DNA from: Phascolomyces articulosus
Lineage: Eukaryota > Mucoromycota > Mucoromycetes > Mucorales > Lichtheimiaceae
Direction of reading: 5' to 3'
Length of the DNA stretch: 64,000 bases
Assembly (NCBI GenBank): GCA_025677815.1
Contig: JAIXMP010000024.1
Location: 372,001-436,000 of the forward strand
The position numbers and the translations under genes are program-made. Below the pieces are notes generated by a model. It worked only from the letters and a program-made list of their open reading frames with translations. It was not told the DNA's origin and ran no database searches. Each line of letters opens with the position of its first letter. Position 1 is the stretch's first letter. Below, in pieces: positions 38,287 through 49,299 of this stretch.

Positions 38287-38887
38287 TAATAATACTAATA
38301 ATAAACTGGTTCATTATGACAAAATGATGGGTGATGATAATGGGGTGGTGATTTTTTAAAGTTTACTATTATCTTGTTTACTGGTGAGGAGAAGTTATGG
38401 TATTATATAAAGTAATAGTACCAAGTATCAAGACAAATAGAAGGGGAGAAGATGATTGACAATATGTTTGTTGTGAAGAGTTTCATATTTGGAAGTAGTG
38501 TAACACAATCAAAAGGAGGCAACATTTTTATCAAAAAAGCATTCTGTTTGCTTTTGCTTCTGACAATTATGGCAAATGAATGCCCATTTCGGTAATCTTA
38601 AAAAAAAGCATTTATTTATTTATTGTTATTAAACAAGGTACATTCAACTCGTTACAGATTTTTATTCTTCTTTTACTTTTTCTTTTTTATCATCATTATA
38701 ACCATCATTTTTTTACTATCTACCTTATTATTCTACTACAAAGTAAGTTGTTGTTAAAAAAAGAACATCTATTAAAAAAGTCCCTTTTTCACTTATTTTA
38801 TGCACAGATATTATAGAAATACATATTACATACACATATATACCACATTATCACCACCAATAACAATACCACACATATACACACACA
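38287..38887. other. Intergenic, promoter side of the F-box/WD40 gene
   Basis: No gene seen. A purine-rich part near 38440-38480 and a T-rich part at 38600-38720 precede a CA-rich leader (ACACACATA type) ending at the ATG. Confidence 0.4.
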
Positions 38888-41024
38888 ATGTCATTCATCC
38901 AAACTTCAAATCACTATTACCATTCTCATGCCATTGATAAAAAACCGCAATCCCAAGAGATCGAAATGGCAGAAGCATCAACAAGTTCTTCTTGTCCTAT
39001 GGCTTTGGATAGTCCGCCACTTTGTATACCAGTCAATTATCAACTTTTTTCTCCAGAAATCCAAGTTGCACCACCCATAAAATTTGGTCATGGCAGAAGA
39101 GTTGGTAGGTTTGCCCACGCATTTTTTGGCGCAATATATATATATATATATATATATAACAAAAGGAGGGAGTTGAGCATAATAAAAAAAAAAAGAAAGG
39201 AGAGAGAAGGGGTTGAAGATGATGTGTTATTCCAAAAGTCTGGGAAAAAAAATGCATGGATACTCAACCAATCTTTCTTTTTTTTTTAGACTTTTTGGCA
39301 CATTTACCCTATGAACTTTCAACTCGCATTATTTCATTCTTAGATATCAAGTCAATGATGTCCATGTCCACTGTTTCAAAACAATGGCGTTCTCTTTATT
39401 TTGATAATGATATTTGGCGACGTATGATGACGGAACGAGGTTGGGGTGTCCAATTACCTGCTACAGAAAAACAACTACAACAACAATCTTCATCTCCATT
39501 GGTGATCGATCATCATCAGATCAATTGGTATTATCAATTTACCCAAAAATATCAACTTATGAAACGATGGACCAATGGTCAAGTCACTTCTCATTTCATC
39601 TTGGGTCATAGAGAAGGTGTTTATTGCCTACAGTTTGATGATGATAAACTTGTTACTGGAAGTCGTGATCGTACCATCAAATTTTGGGATTTAATATCTT
39701 ATCAATGTTTAGCAACACTTCAAGGACATCAAGGCAGTGTTCTTTGTTTGAAATATGATAAGGATATCATGGTTTCTGGATCTTCGGATCATTCGTTGAT
39801 TATATGGGATATGCACACTTTACAAATGATGAAACAACTCAAGGTAAAATATATAAATAGAATCAAAACTTTATGTATTATGATGAAAGAAGAAATTAAA
39901 TTATTATTTTCATTTATATCAGGGACATGAAGGAGGTATCTTGGATGTCTGCCTTAATGACCAATATATTGTCAGTGGTTCCAAAGATACAACGATTCGT
40001 GTATGGGATCGTTTCAATGGTGAACTCATTCGAGTCATTCAAGGACATCGTGGTCCTGTGAATAATGTATGTCTTTATGGCGATCAGATTGTTTCTGCGT
40101 CGGGAGACGCTACCATTCGTATGTGGGACATCACGACTGGCACGTGCATTCGCCAGTTCACAGGTCATATGCATGGTGTTGCCTGCGTTCGTTATGATGG
40201 TAAACGAATCGTAAGTGGGTCGAATGACCGTACAATTAAAGTCTGGGATGCCGAGGTATGCTTTCCTTTTTACCTGTTTTAAATATTCTACAATTTTCAA
40301 ATGCTACATTGTTATTGAATTCATCATTCATGTTTCTTTTTTTTTTCTACTCTTAGACTGGAGAAAATACAATGACATTAATGGGTAAGTTTACAGAATT
40401 TCATTCCCCTCCCCCGGAAAATTGACATTTTTTTTATAAATAAATAAAAAGCATACTAACGCTTTTTTGATACGATTCTTATTATTATTAGGTCATACTG
40501 ATTTGATTCGAACGTTACAATTTATTGATAATAAAATCGTCAGTGCAGGTTATGATCAAAGTATACGTGTTTGGGATATGAGGTAAGAGATATAAAAATG
40601 ATAATGCACTATGCGCATGTATATATAGAACTGTCATTGTCTATGTGTGAATCGTCAGGTTGCTAACAAAAAGCGCATTGTTCAATTCTTTTTTTTTTTT
40701 TTTTAGTACGGGCCAATGTTTGCTAAACTTTCAAAGCGCACAATCTCGGATATTCAATGTTCAATTCGATAATAATCGCATTATCAGGTAAACTAGCATA
40801 ATCTTTTTGTCATTTTTGTGGCAAGGCCCTTCCCCACAAATGGTACCCAAGGAGTTATAATTATACTTTACTTTCATAATGATTACAACTCTTATGTTCC
40901 TTTTGGGTCAAAAAGTACTTTAGAAGAGATATCTAATATTATTTTATTATTTAGTGCTCGACAAGATCATAAGATTCTTGTCATGAACTTTGCCGAGAAT
41001 CTTGATACTCGATGTCTCCAATAA
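38888..41024 (+). CDS. F-box/WD40-repeat protein (SCF substrate receptor), 457 aa
   Basis: Seven exons: 38888-39104, 39290-39843, 39923-40255, 40357-40384, 40492-40582, 40707-40787, 40955-41024, all GT-AG; 458 codons including stop. The F-box is at about 73-117 (DFLAHLPYELSTRIISFLD and the WRSLYFDND segment), preceded by an unstructured N-terminus. Seven WD40 blades follow, marked by GHREGVYCLQ, GHQGSVLCLK, GHEGGILDV, GHRGPVNNV, GHMHGVACV, GHTDLIRTL and a degenerate last blade (SAQSRIFNVQF), with repeated SGSxDxTIxxWD ends. This architecture is that of Cdc4/Met30/Pof1/beta-TrCP receptors, which present phosphorylated substrates to SCF ubiquitin ligase. I cannot say which one. Exon 4 is only 28 nt. 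Confidence 0.92.
39134..39158. repeat. AT microsatellite in intron 1 of the F-box/WD40 gene
   Basis: About 12 AT units inside the 39105-39289 intron. Confidence 0.85.
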
Positions 41025-41531
41025 GAAAAGAATTCCTTATTTGTATATCACCATAGTAACAAAGCTATTCAATACAACAACAGTTTCATACAGTTATCAT
41101 GACAATATCAACAAGAAGAAACCATGGCAACTACGACGAACAACAATCAGTAATCTTGGTACCTAGCAACAATAACAAAGTTTCGTTTTATATATTCTTT
41201 TTGAATAATAAGATCTATTATCCTTCTATTTAATAATAATAATAATAATAATAATTCACTTACTCAATCTCCTCCTCTCCATCCAAAATAACCACAAAAT
41301 CAACAAAAATCACACACACAAAGTCTATAGCAACAACCTAAAAAAAAAGATATTTCCTATTTGTACTTTTAATTTTTTTTTCTTTTCCCAGCATTTTTGT
41401 ATATAAGCATGTTCTTGTTTCAATTTTATAATTATACTATATCGTTATTTCTTTTATTATTTTCAATATAATACATTATTATTATTTATTATATAAGGTA
41501 TAATAATAATGAAATATGAAGAGGGGACGGT

Positions 41532-41550
41532 GGGTAGAATTATTCTACCC
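41532..41550. repeat. Perfect 9-bp inverted repeat, 1-nt centre
   Basis: GGGTAGAAT, T, ATTCTACCC. A second perfect palindrome starts 18 bp downstream. Confidence 0.8.
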
Positions 41551-41568
41551 GCGTGGTTCTCTAATGTG

Positions 41569-41593
41569 GTATTATGTATATTATACATAATAC
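41569..41593. repeat. Perfect 12-bp inverted repeat, 1-nt centre
   Basis: GTATTATGTATA, T, TATACATAATAC. Lies about 545 bp past the F-box/WD40 stop. Confidence 0.8.
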
Positions 41594-43384
41594 TTTTTAT
41601 TGATGATAACTAATAACTACTATCATTGATACATGTATAAGGGTATGAACCCAAACCAAAAATAGTAAACTGTACAAAAAAAAAAGCTGATCATGAACTT
41701 TTATAGGCTAGTCATATTTCTGTAGAACAGCATAAGGTTCTTTACACAAGAAAACTTCTTTTTTGTTATACATTGAAAAACGACAACCTTAATTAAAAAA
41801 AAGACATGTTGAAAATAAAAAGTAATAAAAATGAACAACAAGAAATGGGGTGAGTTTAGCAATTGATGGATTTTATTTTGAAAGGTGGGGTTTTTATTAT
41901 TATATTATATAAAAAAAAGGTTTTTTATGAAGATCAAAAAAAAATGAGTAGCTTTCCTGTTTCTCTTTTCGTCTTACCACATTACTTCTCTCTTTCTCTC
42001 TTAAAAAAAAGATCTCCTTTTTGCTTCATAATCATCATCATCAGTTGTTGGGGGGGGGAAGAAAGATAGAAAGAGAGAGAGTAGAGAGAGTTTGAAAATA
42101 TAATAATGTATAATATATAAAAAAGAAAAACGGGCTAGACCCATTGTTCGATTTTTCACGCTGTTATTTATTTGATTATTTCCTTCTTGCAATGGAAAAA
42201 CACGCGGTGAAGGGCAAGCAAGTGGGAGTCGCATGTTTGAGTAAAAAGTAAGCTGCTGTTGTGTACTTATTAGAAGCAGATTTATAAAAAAAAACTAGAT
42301 TGGTTACTGTACAACATGTCCGTGCTCCAATCCACTGTATTACAAAATTTATTATTTAACGAATTCATTTTTTCGTTTTTACTAAACGATCCCCTCTTTG
42401 ATAACAACAAGTCCCCCCAATGAGAAGACTTTCTCTAGTATTACTACTTCTTTAAACATGAACATGTCAAAACACTTTTTTGTAATATATAAAATAGTAA
42501 CGACTTTTATATATATAAAAAACAAATGATATATTAAAAAAAAACGAATTTATGGTACTTCTACCATTAAAATGGATGTGTTTTTTTTACTCTAAATTTA
42601 GTTTTGGTGGTACCTTATAACTTTTTGTCGTACGTAGCCACCATCTTGGTACATGTATAACTCTTCCTTTATATATATATATATATATAATTCATTGATT
42701 TCTTTTTCAACCTCCCTTTATTTACTTTAGTATGAACTTATTATGACTGTAACTCTCCCCCAAAAAAACATAATTTTATTTAGTATTTCGGTCGGTGGCG
42801 ATAGAAAGCTATAAATTCAACATGTGGTGATCATGCAATCGGATTTCTTTTTCTGTGTTGCCTTCAGGGTCCAACCATTCATTGTGTTCATCAGAAAACA
42901 ACAAAAAAAATATAAAAATCATAATTATCATGTTTTTTCATCTGGTAACGCATGCATTCCTTTCTTCTCCTTTTCTTGGTTGAACCATGCGTGATATTTG
43001 ACTAAACTCGAATCAATCCCGAAAAACTCTATGAAAGACCACGGGGTAGGATTTCTTATTATGTGGCCCAACAACAACAGTAAACGTTTATTTTACAACA
43101 ATGACAAGTATGTTGTTTGTATTCATTTTTTTAGTGCTTCCCGCTCTTTTTTGATTTTCCTCATGCATATCACACAACAGCATCATTACCTTCATCATTA
43201 TAGTAACATGCTTTCTTCTTCTCTTTCTGTCTAATTATAACACATTTTTCTTTAACTATTTTGACAGCAAAATAATTATTTAAGGTTTTTCAAAAAAAAA
43301 AAGAAGCTATTACTGTAATAAGAAGAATAACTTCTGCTTATCTCTCCTGACCATTGATATTATAGAGCATATATACACACACGC

Positions 43385-43412
<28 letters not shown>
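43385..43412. repeat. AT microsatellite
   Basis: About 13 AT units just upstream of the exon-like island at 43442. Confidence 0.8.
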
Positions 43413-43415
<3 letters not shown>

Positions 43416-43441
43416 GTCAATCAATCATCATCGGTTATTAG

Positions 43442-43513
43442 GTATCTCCGCGTGACCTACGCGACTATATCCAGTTGATCAAATCGAACGACTCCATGTT
43501 ACAACAAGCGGAG
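43442..43513 (+). other. Exon-like 72-bp island of unknown gene
   Basis: After an acceptor-like GGTTATTAG, 24 codons read VSPRDLRDYIQLIKSNDSML and QQAE, with higher GC than the surroundings. It is followed by a weak donor (GTTTTC) or runs on through T-rich DNA to a TGA at 43668. All three phases of splicing to the next acceptor (43651) hit stops before or just after the ATG of the Rua1-like gene. It may be an upstream or alternative exon, part of an uORF, or a relic. Confidence 0.35.
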
Positions 43514-43670
43514 GTTTTCTTTTTCTTTATATATAAATATGAATCTTTTTTTTGTAGATCGTTTATATTTTTTGTAATCCTTTTTTTTCTTCTTCTTCTT
43601 TTCTTTTTCTCTCTCTCTCTCTTTCCTTTTTCTTTTTAATTTTTGACAGTACATATTACTTCTTTATTGA

Positions 43671-45639
43671 ATGACTACTTTTTCTATTATTGATAATCAT
43701 CATATTCATTATCCTTTTCCTGTTACTACGACCATGACTGCTACTACTTCAGCAAGTAGTTCTACTACTTCTAGTAATAATAATAACACTAATAACAATG
43801 ATATTTATTATTATCAACAACCTATGACAGATATGTCTACCGTTTTATTAGTAGATGGTTTGTCTCAACAACAAGAACCTCAACATCATCCACAACTTGA
43901 ACAATGGAATACTACAAATTCTGATCCTTTATTGGTTGCTTACGCCGCGCAGCATCATCATCATCACCAACAGCAGCAGCAACAAGTAATGGCCCCAATA
44001 TGCACGCGCACGGTGCAGCCTATTTATGGTTACAACGATATGGTGACTGCAGCAGCAGTAACAGCGCATCATCATCATCAACAACAAGGGATAGTAAACG
44101 CTACTGCTGCTACTACTACTACACCTACTACGAACACTCCCTTAGTGGTTAGTAGTAACAACAATAACAGTATTTATTTAACAAGTAATCCAGCGACAGC
44201 AATAACAACAGCCGTACAACCACAACAACCTAATTTTTTAAGACAAAGCAAGTATCTCCCCTCCCCCCAAAAAAAATGTGAAAGAAAAAAGTAGAACATA
44301 CGTGTGAGTGAGCGAGTGTGTGTATTATTATGTACTTTATTCACAACAACACTATTATAATAAGTGCGGAAGAATTAATACGCAGATGGGGGTGTCCTTT
44401 GGTTATTTTTATATTTAATAGACTTAATTCAAGAGATTGAACCTTGGTATCATACTGCTTCTTCTATACATCATCAACAACAACAACAGCAACAAGAAGA
44501 AAATGATATTATCACGCCAACTTCTACACATAGTGCACCAACAACAACAACAACAACTTCATTTGTTGATGATACTATTCAGGATTGTATTGATATGCTT
44601 ACTGGTTGTAGCAGTAGCAGTAGTGGTGGTCGTGTAACAACCACACGTCCCGAAGATATGTATAGTAGTAGTAATGGAAACTATTCGAATTCTTCTCCAG
44701 CTACTACCGTTACGACTACTACTACAACCACTTCCAATAACAATAGTAGCAGTAGTAGTATCAAGAATCATGTTGGTCTTGTGGTGACACCTAGTCTTAG
44801 CGAACCCCTATTGAATCCTTTCCTTGGCACGCGTCAGAATAATAATAATACAACCAATAATAATAATAACCATACCAACGCATCGTCTTCTTTCAATTTC
44901 AACAAACCCATGGAACGTAAACGAATCAAATCCATGAGTGCTATTTTTGAACAACAACAATTGCAGCAGCAACAGCAATGGAACATTGATGTGCCACCGC
45001 CAGAGGTAGATTGGCAATTGGTAGAAGAAGATCCAGAAGCTTTACCACGGTTACAAAAACCGAGATACAAACAAGACGATTATAATCCCAAATGGGTGCG
45101 TTATACAGCTCATAACAAAGAAGGTTACTGTGATACCTGTGGACGTTGGCTACAACTCAAGAACAGTGCTTATTGGTACCACAAACAATTTTATCATGGT
45201 ATTTCATCAGTTTCTGGAAAACCATTCCTTGAACCATTAGAACAGCGTGTTAGCCATGAAGGAGTGATTGAAGGACTATGTCATCAATGTGGTTATTTCG
45301 TACCTATTTGTAATGGGAAACGGCAAAAGAATAGTTTGTTATGGTATAAACATGCACACAAGGTAAATAACATACAAAAACACAAAAAAAAAACTTTTTT
45401 TCATGGTCCCCCACATCCATCATTTATCATCTCTCTTCTCATCTACTTTATACCATATATACTATGGCTACTCTCCACTTCTCAGCAGCTTTTATAATAA
45501 TAATAATAATAATATTAATAATGAAATTAACTTTTTGATGGTTATTATATATTTATATTAGTGTCATGTTTATAATAAACCAGAAAAGTTCACCACAACT
45601 GTACCAATTTCGTCTTCCCACCGATCTTTTCCATTGTGA
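43671..45639 (+). CDS. Transcription factor with Rua1-type C-terminal zinc domain (DUF4451), 531 aa
   Basis: Three exons: 43671-44247, 44422-45362, 45562-45639. The first intron begins GC (donor GCAAGT); the nearby GT donor would give a stop within a few codons, so GC-AG splicing is required. The first 400 residues are Thr/Ser/Asn/Gln/His low complexity. The C-terminal ~100 residues carry the Rua1_C pattern: DDYNPKWVRYTAHNKEGYCD with C429 and C432, WLQLKNSAYWYHKQFYHGIS, GLCHQCGYF with C479 and C482, then LLWYKHAHKCH split across the last intron. In Ustilago, Rua1 activates the ustilagic-acid genes; in mucoromycetes the targets are unknown. A stop codon directly precedes the ATG in the same frame, so the start is well defined unless upstream exons are joined elsewhere. 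Confidence 0.85.
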
Positions 45640-46446
45640 TCAAGTCAACCATGTTGTATTACGAACACATCCAATAATCCTATCATATACTTGTCTCCCT
45701 TAAAAACCTTCTTGTAAACAACAAACAACCAACAAACAACCAATTATGTTTTTATTTTTGTATTATTATACTCTCTCTCGCTTTATTCCTTTTTTTTATT
45801 TATGCCCTTTTTTTTATTTTTATACAAAAAAAAAGAAAAAAAAAACTTTATTTATATATTATATTCCTATTATTATACCCTCCCATCCAAAAACAAACAA
45901 CAACACCTACCCATTTTGATTTCATATATATAATTATTATTATCAAAAACAGAAAAAAAAAGCCTCGTTTTTCTCATTATCATTCAATCATCATTATCAT
46001 TATCATCCACAACCCATCTATCATTATTCTTCTTTGTAGCAGTAATTCTTTCTTTTTGTTTTATTAGTAGTGATTTTTTTTCTTTTTCTTTTTTTATTAT
46101 GTTTCAATTCATCACACAGCACACAAAACCCAACATACCTTTTCCCCACTCCTCCTTCTCTCTCTCCTCAACCCCAACATACCCTCTACAATCAAAAAAA
46201 AAAATAACATAAGTAAATTGTAGAGTATATATTAGTTTTTAAATAATACATATTCAAAGATACCACTTTTATTCCACCTCCCCCCCTTCTTCTTCTTCGT
46301 GTACACCTTTTTTTTTTTTACTTCTAACCCCATTATCATCTATTATATATTATATTATTCAATTATATATATATTCTTTATCTTTATATAGTTTAGTAGT
46401 TTATTATTATTATTATTTATTTATTATTATTCGAGTTAAAATAGTA
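45640..46446. other. Convergent 3' flanks, T-rich
   Basis: No coding. Long T/C and ATT tracts between the stops of two convergent genes. Confidence 0.45.
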
Positions 46447-47925
46447 CTATGTAGATCGTTTTCTATATAAATTTCGTTTTGATTTTTGAAGACGAGGTCG
46501 TGCTTCATCCCACGGTCCATGTATCTCACTAGTTGAAATAGCAATAATAATAATAATAATACTAATAGATTAGTAACTTTTTTTTTGCAATAACATGGTA
46601 TATTAAGGGTTAGGAAATGACATACTTTTTGTATTTTTGAATAAATATAAGCCAATACGGACATATAAATGTAATAAAACAAAAACCCAACATATAAAGA
46701 CATACAATGGCTTTTGATATACGAAGAAACATGGCAACAGAGATCAGAAGCATAAGAAGAGTCAATGTCACCTGTACCTTGGGACTTAATTCCTATATTG
46801 GATGTCAAACCCGATCAAAAATTAAACCAACCCAAATTCAAATAATGAGTGGCATGGTCACCTTTTTCTTATTTCCTAATAAAAAATCCAAGCTTCCTTA
46901 CCTGTAAATATCTTCTTAATATCGGGAATAAAGCAAACCATTCCACTGCAAATGATAATAGACCAAATACATCTAAATTGGTATCAAGACGCGATGCAAG
47001 TAAAACAGAAGCAAAGATGGCTGCGTTGGTAGATAATGATCCAGGAATTCTAACATAAATTCAAGAAAATCCATTATTTTTTGATTTTCTTCTCTTATCA
47101 CATTTATTGCATTATTTTCATAATGCGTTCTTTTTTTTATACCAGTAAAATAATAAATAAATTTTGACTTACTTGACGTGTGCTCGACTATGAGAGACAT
47201 AATCATGAAACAGAACATTGGCAAGAAAACAGCATACAGTTAATGCCCAAATGGTATCATCGCTTGTTTGACTTGTTAACGTTTTAAGAATGGGGGATAA
47301 TCCCAATAATGTAGAAAAGAAAAAAATAGCACTTTTTGCAACACGTTTTCCTATATAAAATTTTGTTCTTTATTCAGTTTTTATTATATAAAAGAGAGGA
47401 AAAGATATATACCGCAGTTGTCATGATAATAAACTTACGTTCAAAGGCATGTTGTCGGCGAGTCATTACAAAATCACAAAATATATAGCCAACACCCGTC
47501 AATAATGAACCAGACCATATTAAATGACTTGCTGCCAATGAATATTGTTGCAAATAAATGAAAATGGCAATAAATATCACGACACTACTAATATGCTGTG
47601 TGATAACTCCTGATTCGTACACCATTTTCCAATAATCATAGGTATGAACATTAACTAATTAAAAAAAAGTTGTCATCAGTTTCGACTATCATTTATAGTA
47701 GAGTCTTTTTTTTTCCTTGATTCCTCGTCCTCACCCCCTTTCTTCCATTTATATTCTGCATAATGTATACTATATACCGTTCTTTTGTAGCTCATCGAGA
47801 AATGTACTGTCAACATAGTTATCAGGATAATTCTGTTTTACCCATAAAAGTTTTCGCCATGGTGGATTGTTGAGATTATATTGGTAATCTGGGCTCTGGA
47901 ATTGATGAGCCACAGGCACATCCAT
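46447..47925 (-). CDS. GPI2: GPI-GlcNAc transferase subunit C (PIG-C/Gpi2), 312 aa
   Basis: Six exons on the minus strand: 47925-47778, 47654-47439, 47350-47173, 47049-46902, 46792-46626, 46528-46447; 313 codons including stop. The family blocks are all present: PWRKLLWVKQNYPDNYVDST, SGVITQHISSVVIFIAIFIY, DTIWALTVCCFLANVLFHDY, PGSLSTNAAIFASVLLASRL, SFAVEWFALFPILRRY, and the terminal IHGPWDEA motif, restored only by the last splice. Multiple hydrophobic segments fit its role as a polytopic ER membrane protein. It is a subunit of the complex that transfers GlcNAc to phosphatidylinositol, the first step of GPI-anchor synthesis. The C-terminal tail is short and basic. Confidence 0.94.
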
Positions 47926-48323
47926 TGGACCATTGATTAGATTAGAAAAAAAAGAAACGAAAAAAAAATCAAGCTTTGGAGTTTTAAAATATTGAATTTC
48001 ACCTATTCCATTATATTAGTCCATCATCAACTTGATGGAATACTTTATTCATCATAACTAGCTCGAGTTTATTATTTCCAAGAAGAGCTATCATTGAATG
48101 CAAAATAAAAAATCAATGCAGGTACATCACTTGATTTCAATATCCAATCGATCTTATTGAGAGTACAACACTTTTTTTTCATTATAATGTATGATCGCCT
48201 TCATATGATAAAGTACAAAAAGACTAAAAGACAAAAAGAAGTCGTTCTAATTCATAATCTTGTCAAATGTAATTTTTATTATTGTTATAAATGTACATTA
48301 ATGTAAAAAAAAAAAAAAAATAT

Positions 48324-48605
48324 ATGGCGGATGATAATGATCTAGGAAGAGAAAGAGTTCCGCTTTGATTCCACTGTACCGACCCTTCCCAGCCAAGGAG
48401 CAGTAATCCAAATAAGGCATATCAGACCCTATTTCGATTATCTAAGTTACATCATCAAAAAATTAATAAGGTCATGGAACGATTTACTTTCTTGATCATC
48501 TTAGTAAACAAGACAAAGAAAAATAATTGTTATTTAAACAAGGTTAAAGACTACTTTAAATATAAATTATTATTATTATTGCTAACTTTATTTTTCAATA
48601 TATAA
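48324..48605 (+). pseudogene. Coding-like relic with one internal stop
   Basis: From ATG 48324 the frame reads MADDNDLGRERVPL, meets TGA at 48366, then stays open for about 78 codons (starting FHCTDPSQPRSSNPNKAYQT) to a stop near 48605. For DNA this AT-rich such a long frame is unexpected. No family recognised. It may be a piece of an old mobile element or a chance frame. Confidence 0.25.
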
Positions 48606-49202
48606 TATTCATGTTATATAGGTCCCAAGAATCCATACACTATAGCTATAAACTTACCAGTAACCAAACAGAAAAGAAATAAATGCAATTTTATTATGAC
48701 ATCAAACATGGCAGACGGAAAATATTGGAGTGGTACAAGAATTGTAGGTTTAAAAATGGTGGTTATTTCCAGATGATTTATCGAACTATAGTATCCAAGT
48801 ATCACGGAGATCAGGAGCAAAGAAAAAACATTATAACTGGTGATATGAATTGATTACTGAAATGATTAGAGCTACGATAAAGAACTTTATAATAGAAAGG
48901 CATATATAATAATAGTTTATCATTGAACTCATCAATTTTGATATCCCACCACACCTACTATATAGAACACAATCTATCATTGATCTATTTCGGAGTGTAT
49001 GCATCAGCAGCACACTACAAAGCACCACTACTTTATATTATTGTAATTATCAGTCAGTTCATCTCAAGTGACGAAATAATGTGAAAAAAAGTGGGGGACT
49101 GATTGTAAACAGTTTTTTAGTGATGCAATTGATTTTCACAACGCGACACACATGCGTCCTGGTTTGTTTGTTTTGGTTTTTGGAACATGGAAAGTGAGCT
49201 GC

Positions 49203-49209
49203 ATATAAA
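49203..49209 (+). promoter_or_regulatory. TATA box of FBA1
   Basis: ATATAAA within GCATATAAAAAGAGG, about 95 bp before the ATG and followed by a CTTTTCTTTC-type leader. Fits a strong core promoter of a highly expressed gene. Confidence 0.5.
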
Positions 49210-49299
49210 AAGAGGACCATCAGCGATGAAACTTTCATCTTTTCTTTCTTTTTTCTTTTTTGTATATCACTTTTATTTTCTTTTTTCATCTAATAAATC

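Larger units (their letters stand above)
41025..43441. other. Intergenic, about 2.4 kb
   Basis: No gene seen. Holds ATT repeats near 41237, two perfect palindromes (listed), several poly-A/poly-T tracts, and TA microsatellites near 42671 and 43385. Confidence 0.4.
47926..49299. other. Divergent intergenic region GPI2 / FBA1
   Basis: Contains a broken coding-like stretch (listed) and, near its right end, the FBA1 promoter with a TATA box and a T/C-rich leader just before the ATG. Confidence 0.45.

Noticed and set aside
39033..39257. Minus-strand frame inside intron 1 of the F-box/WD40 gene
   Set aside because: Covers an AT microsatellite and part of exon 1 in antisense; a shadow.
42001..42234. 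77-codon minus-strand frame upstream of the 43-kb region
   Set aside because: Second half is Leu/Phe/Ser from a GA-rich tract; no family and no start context.
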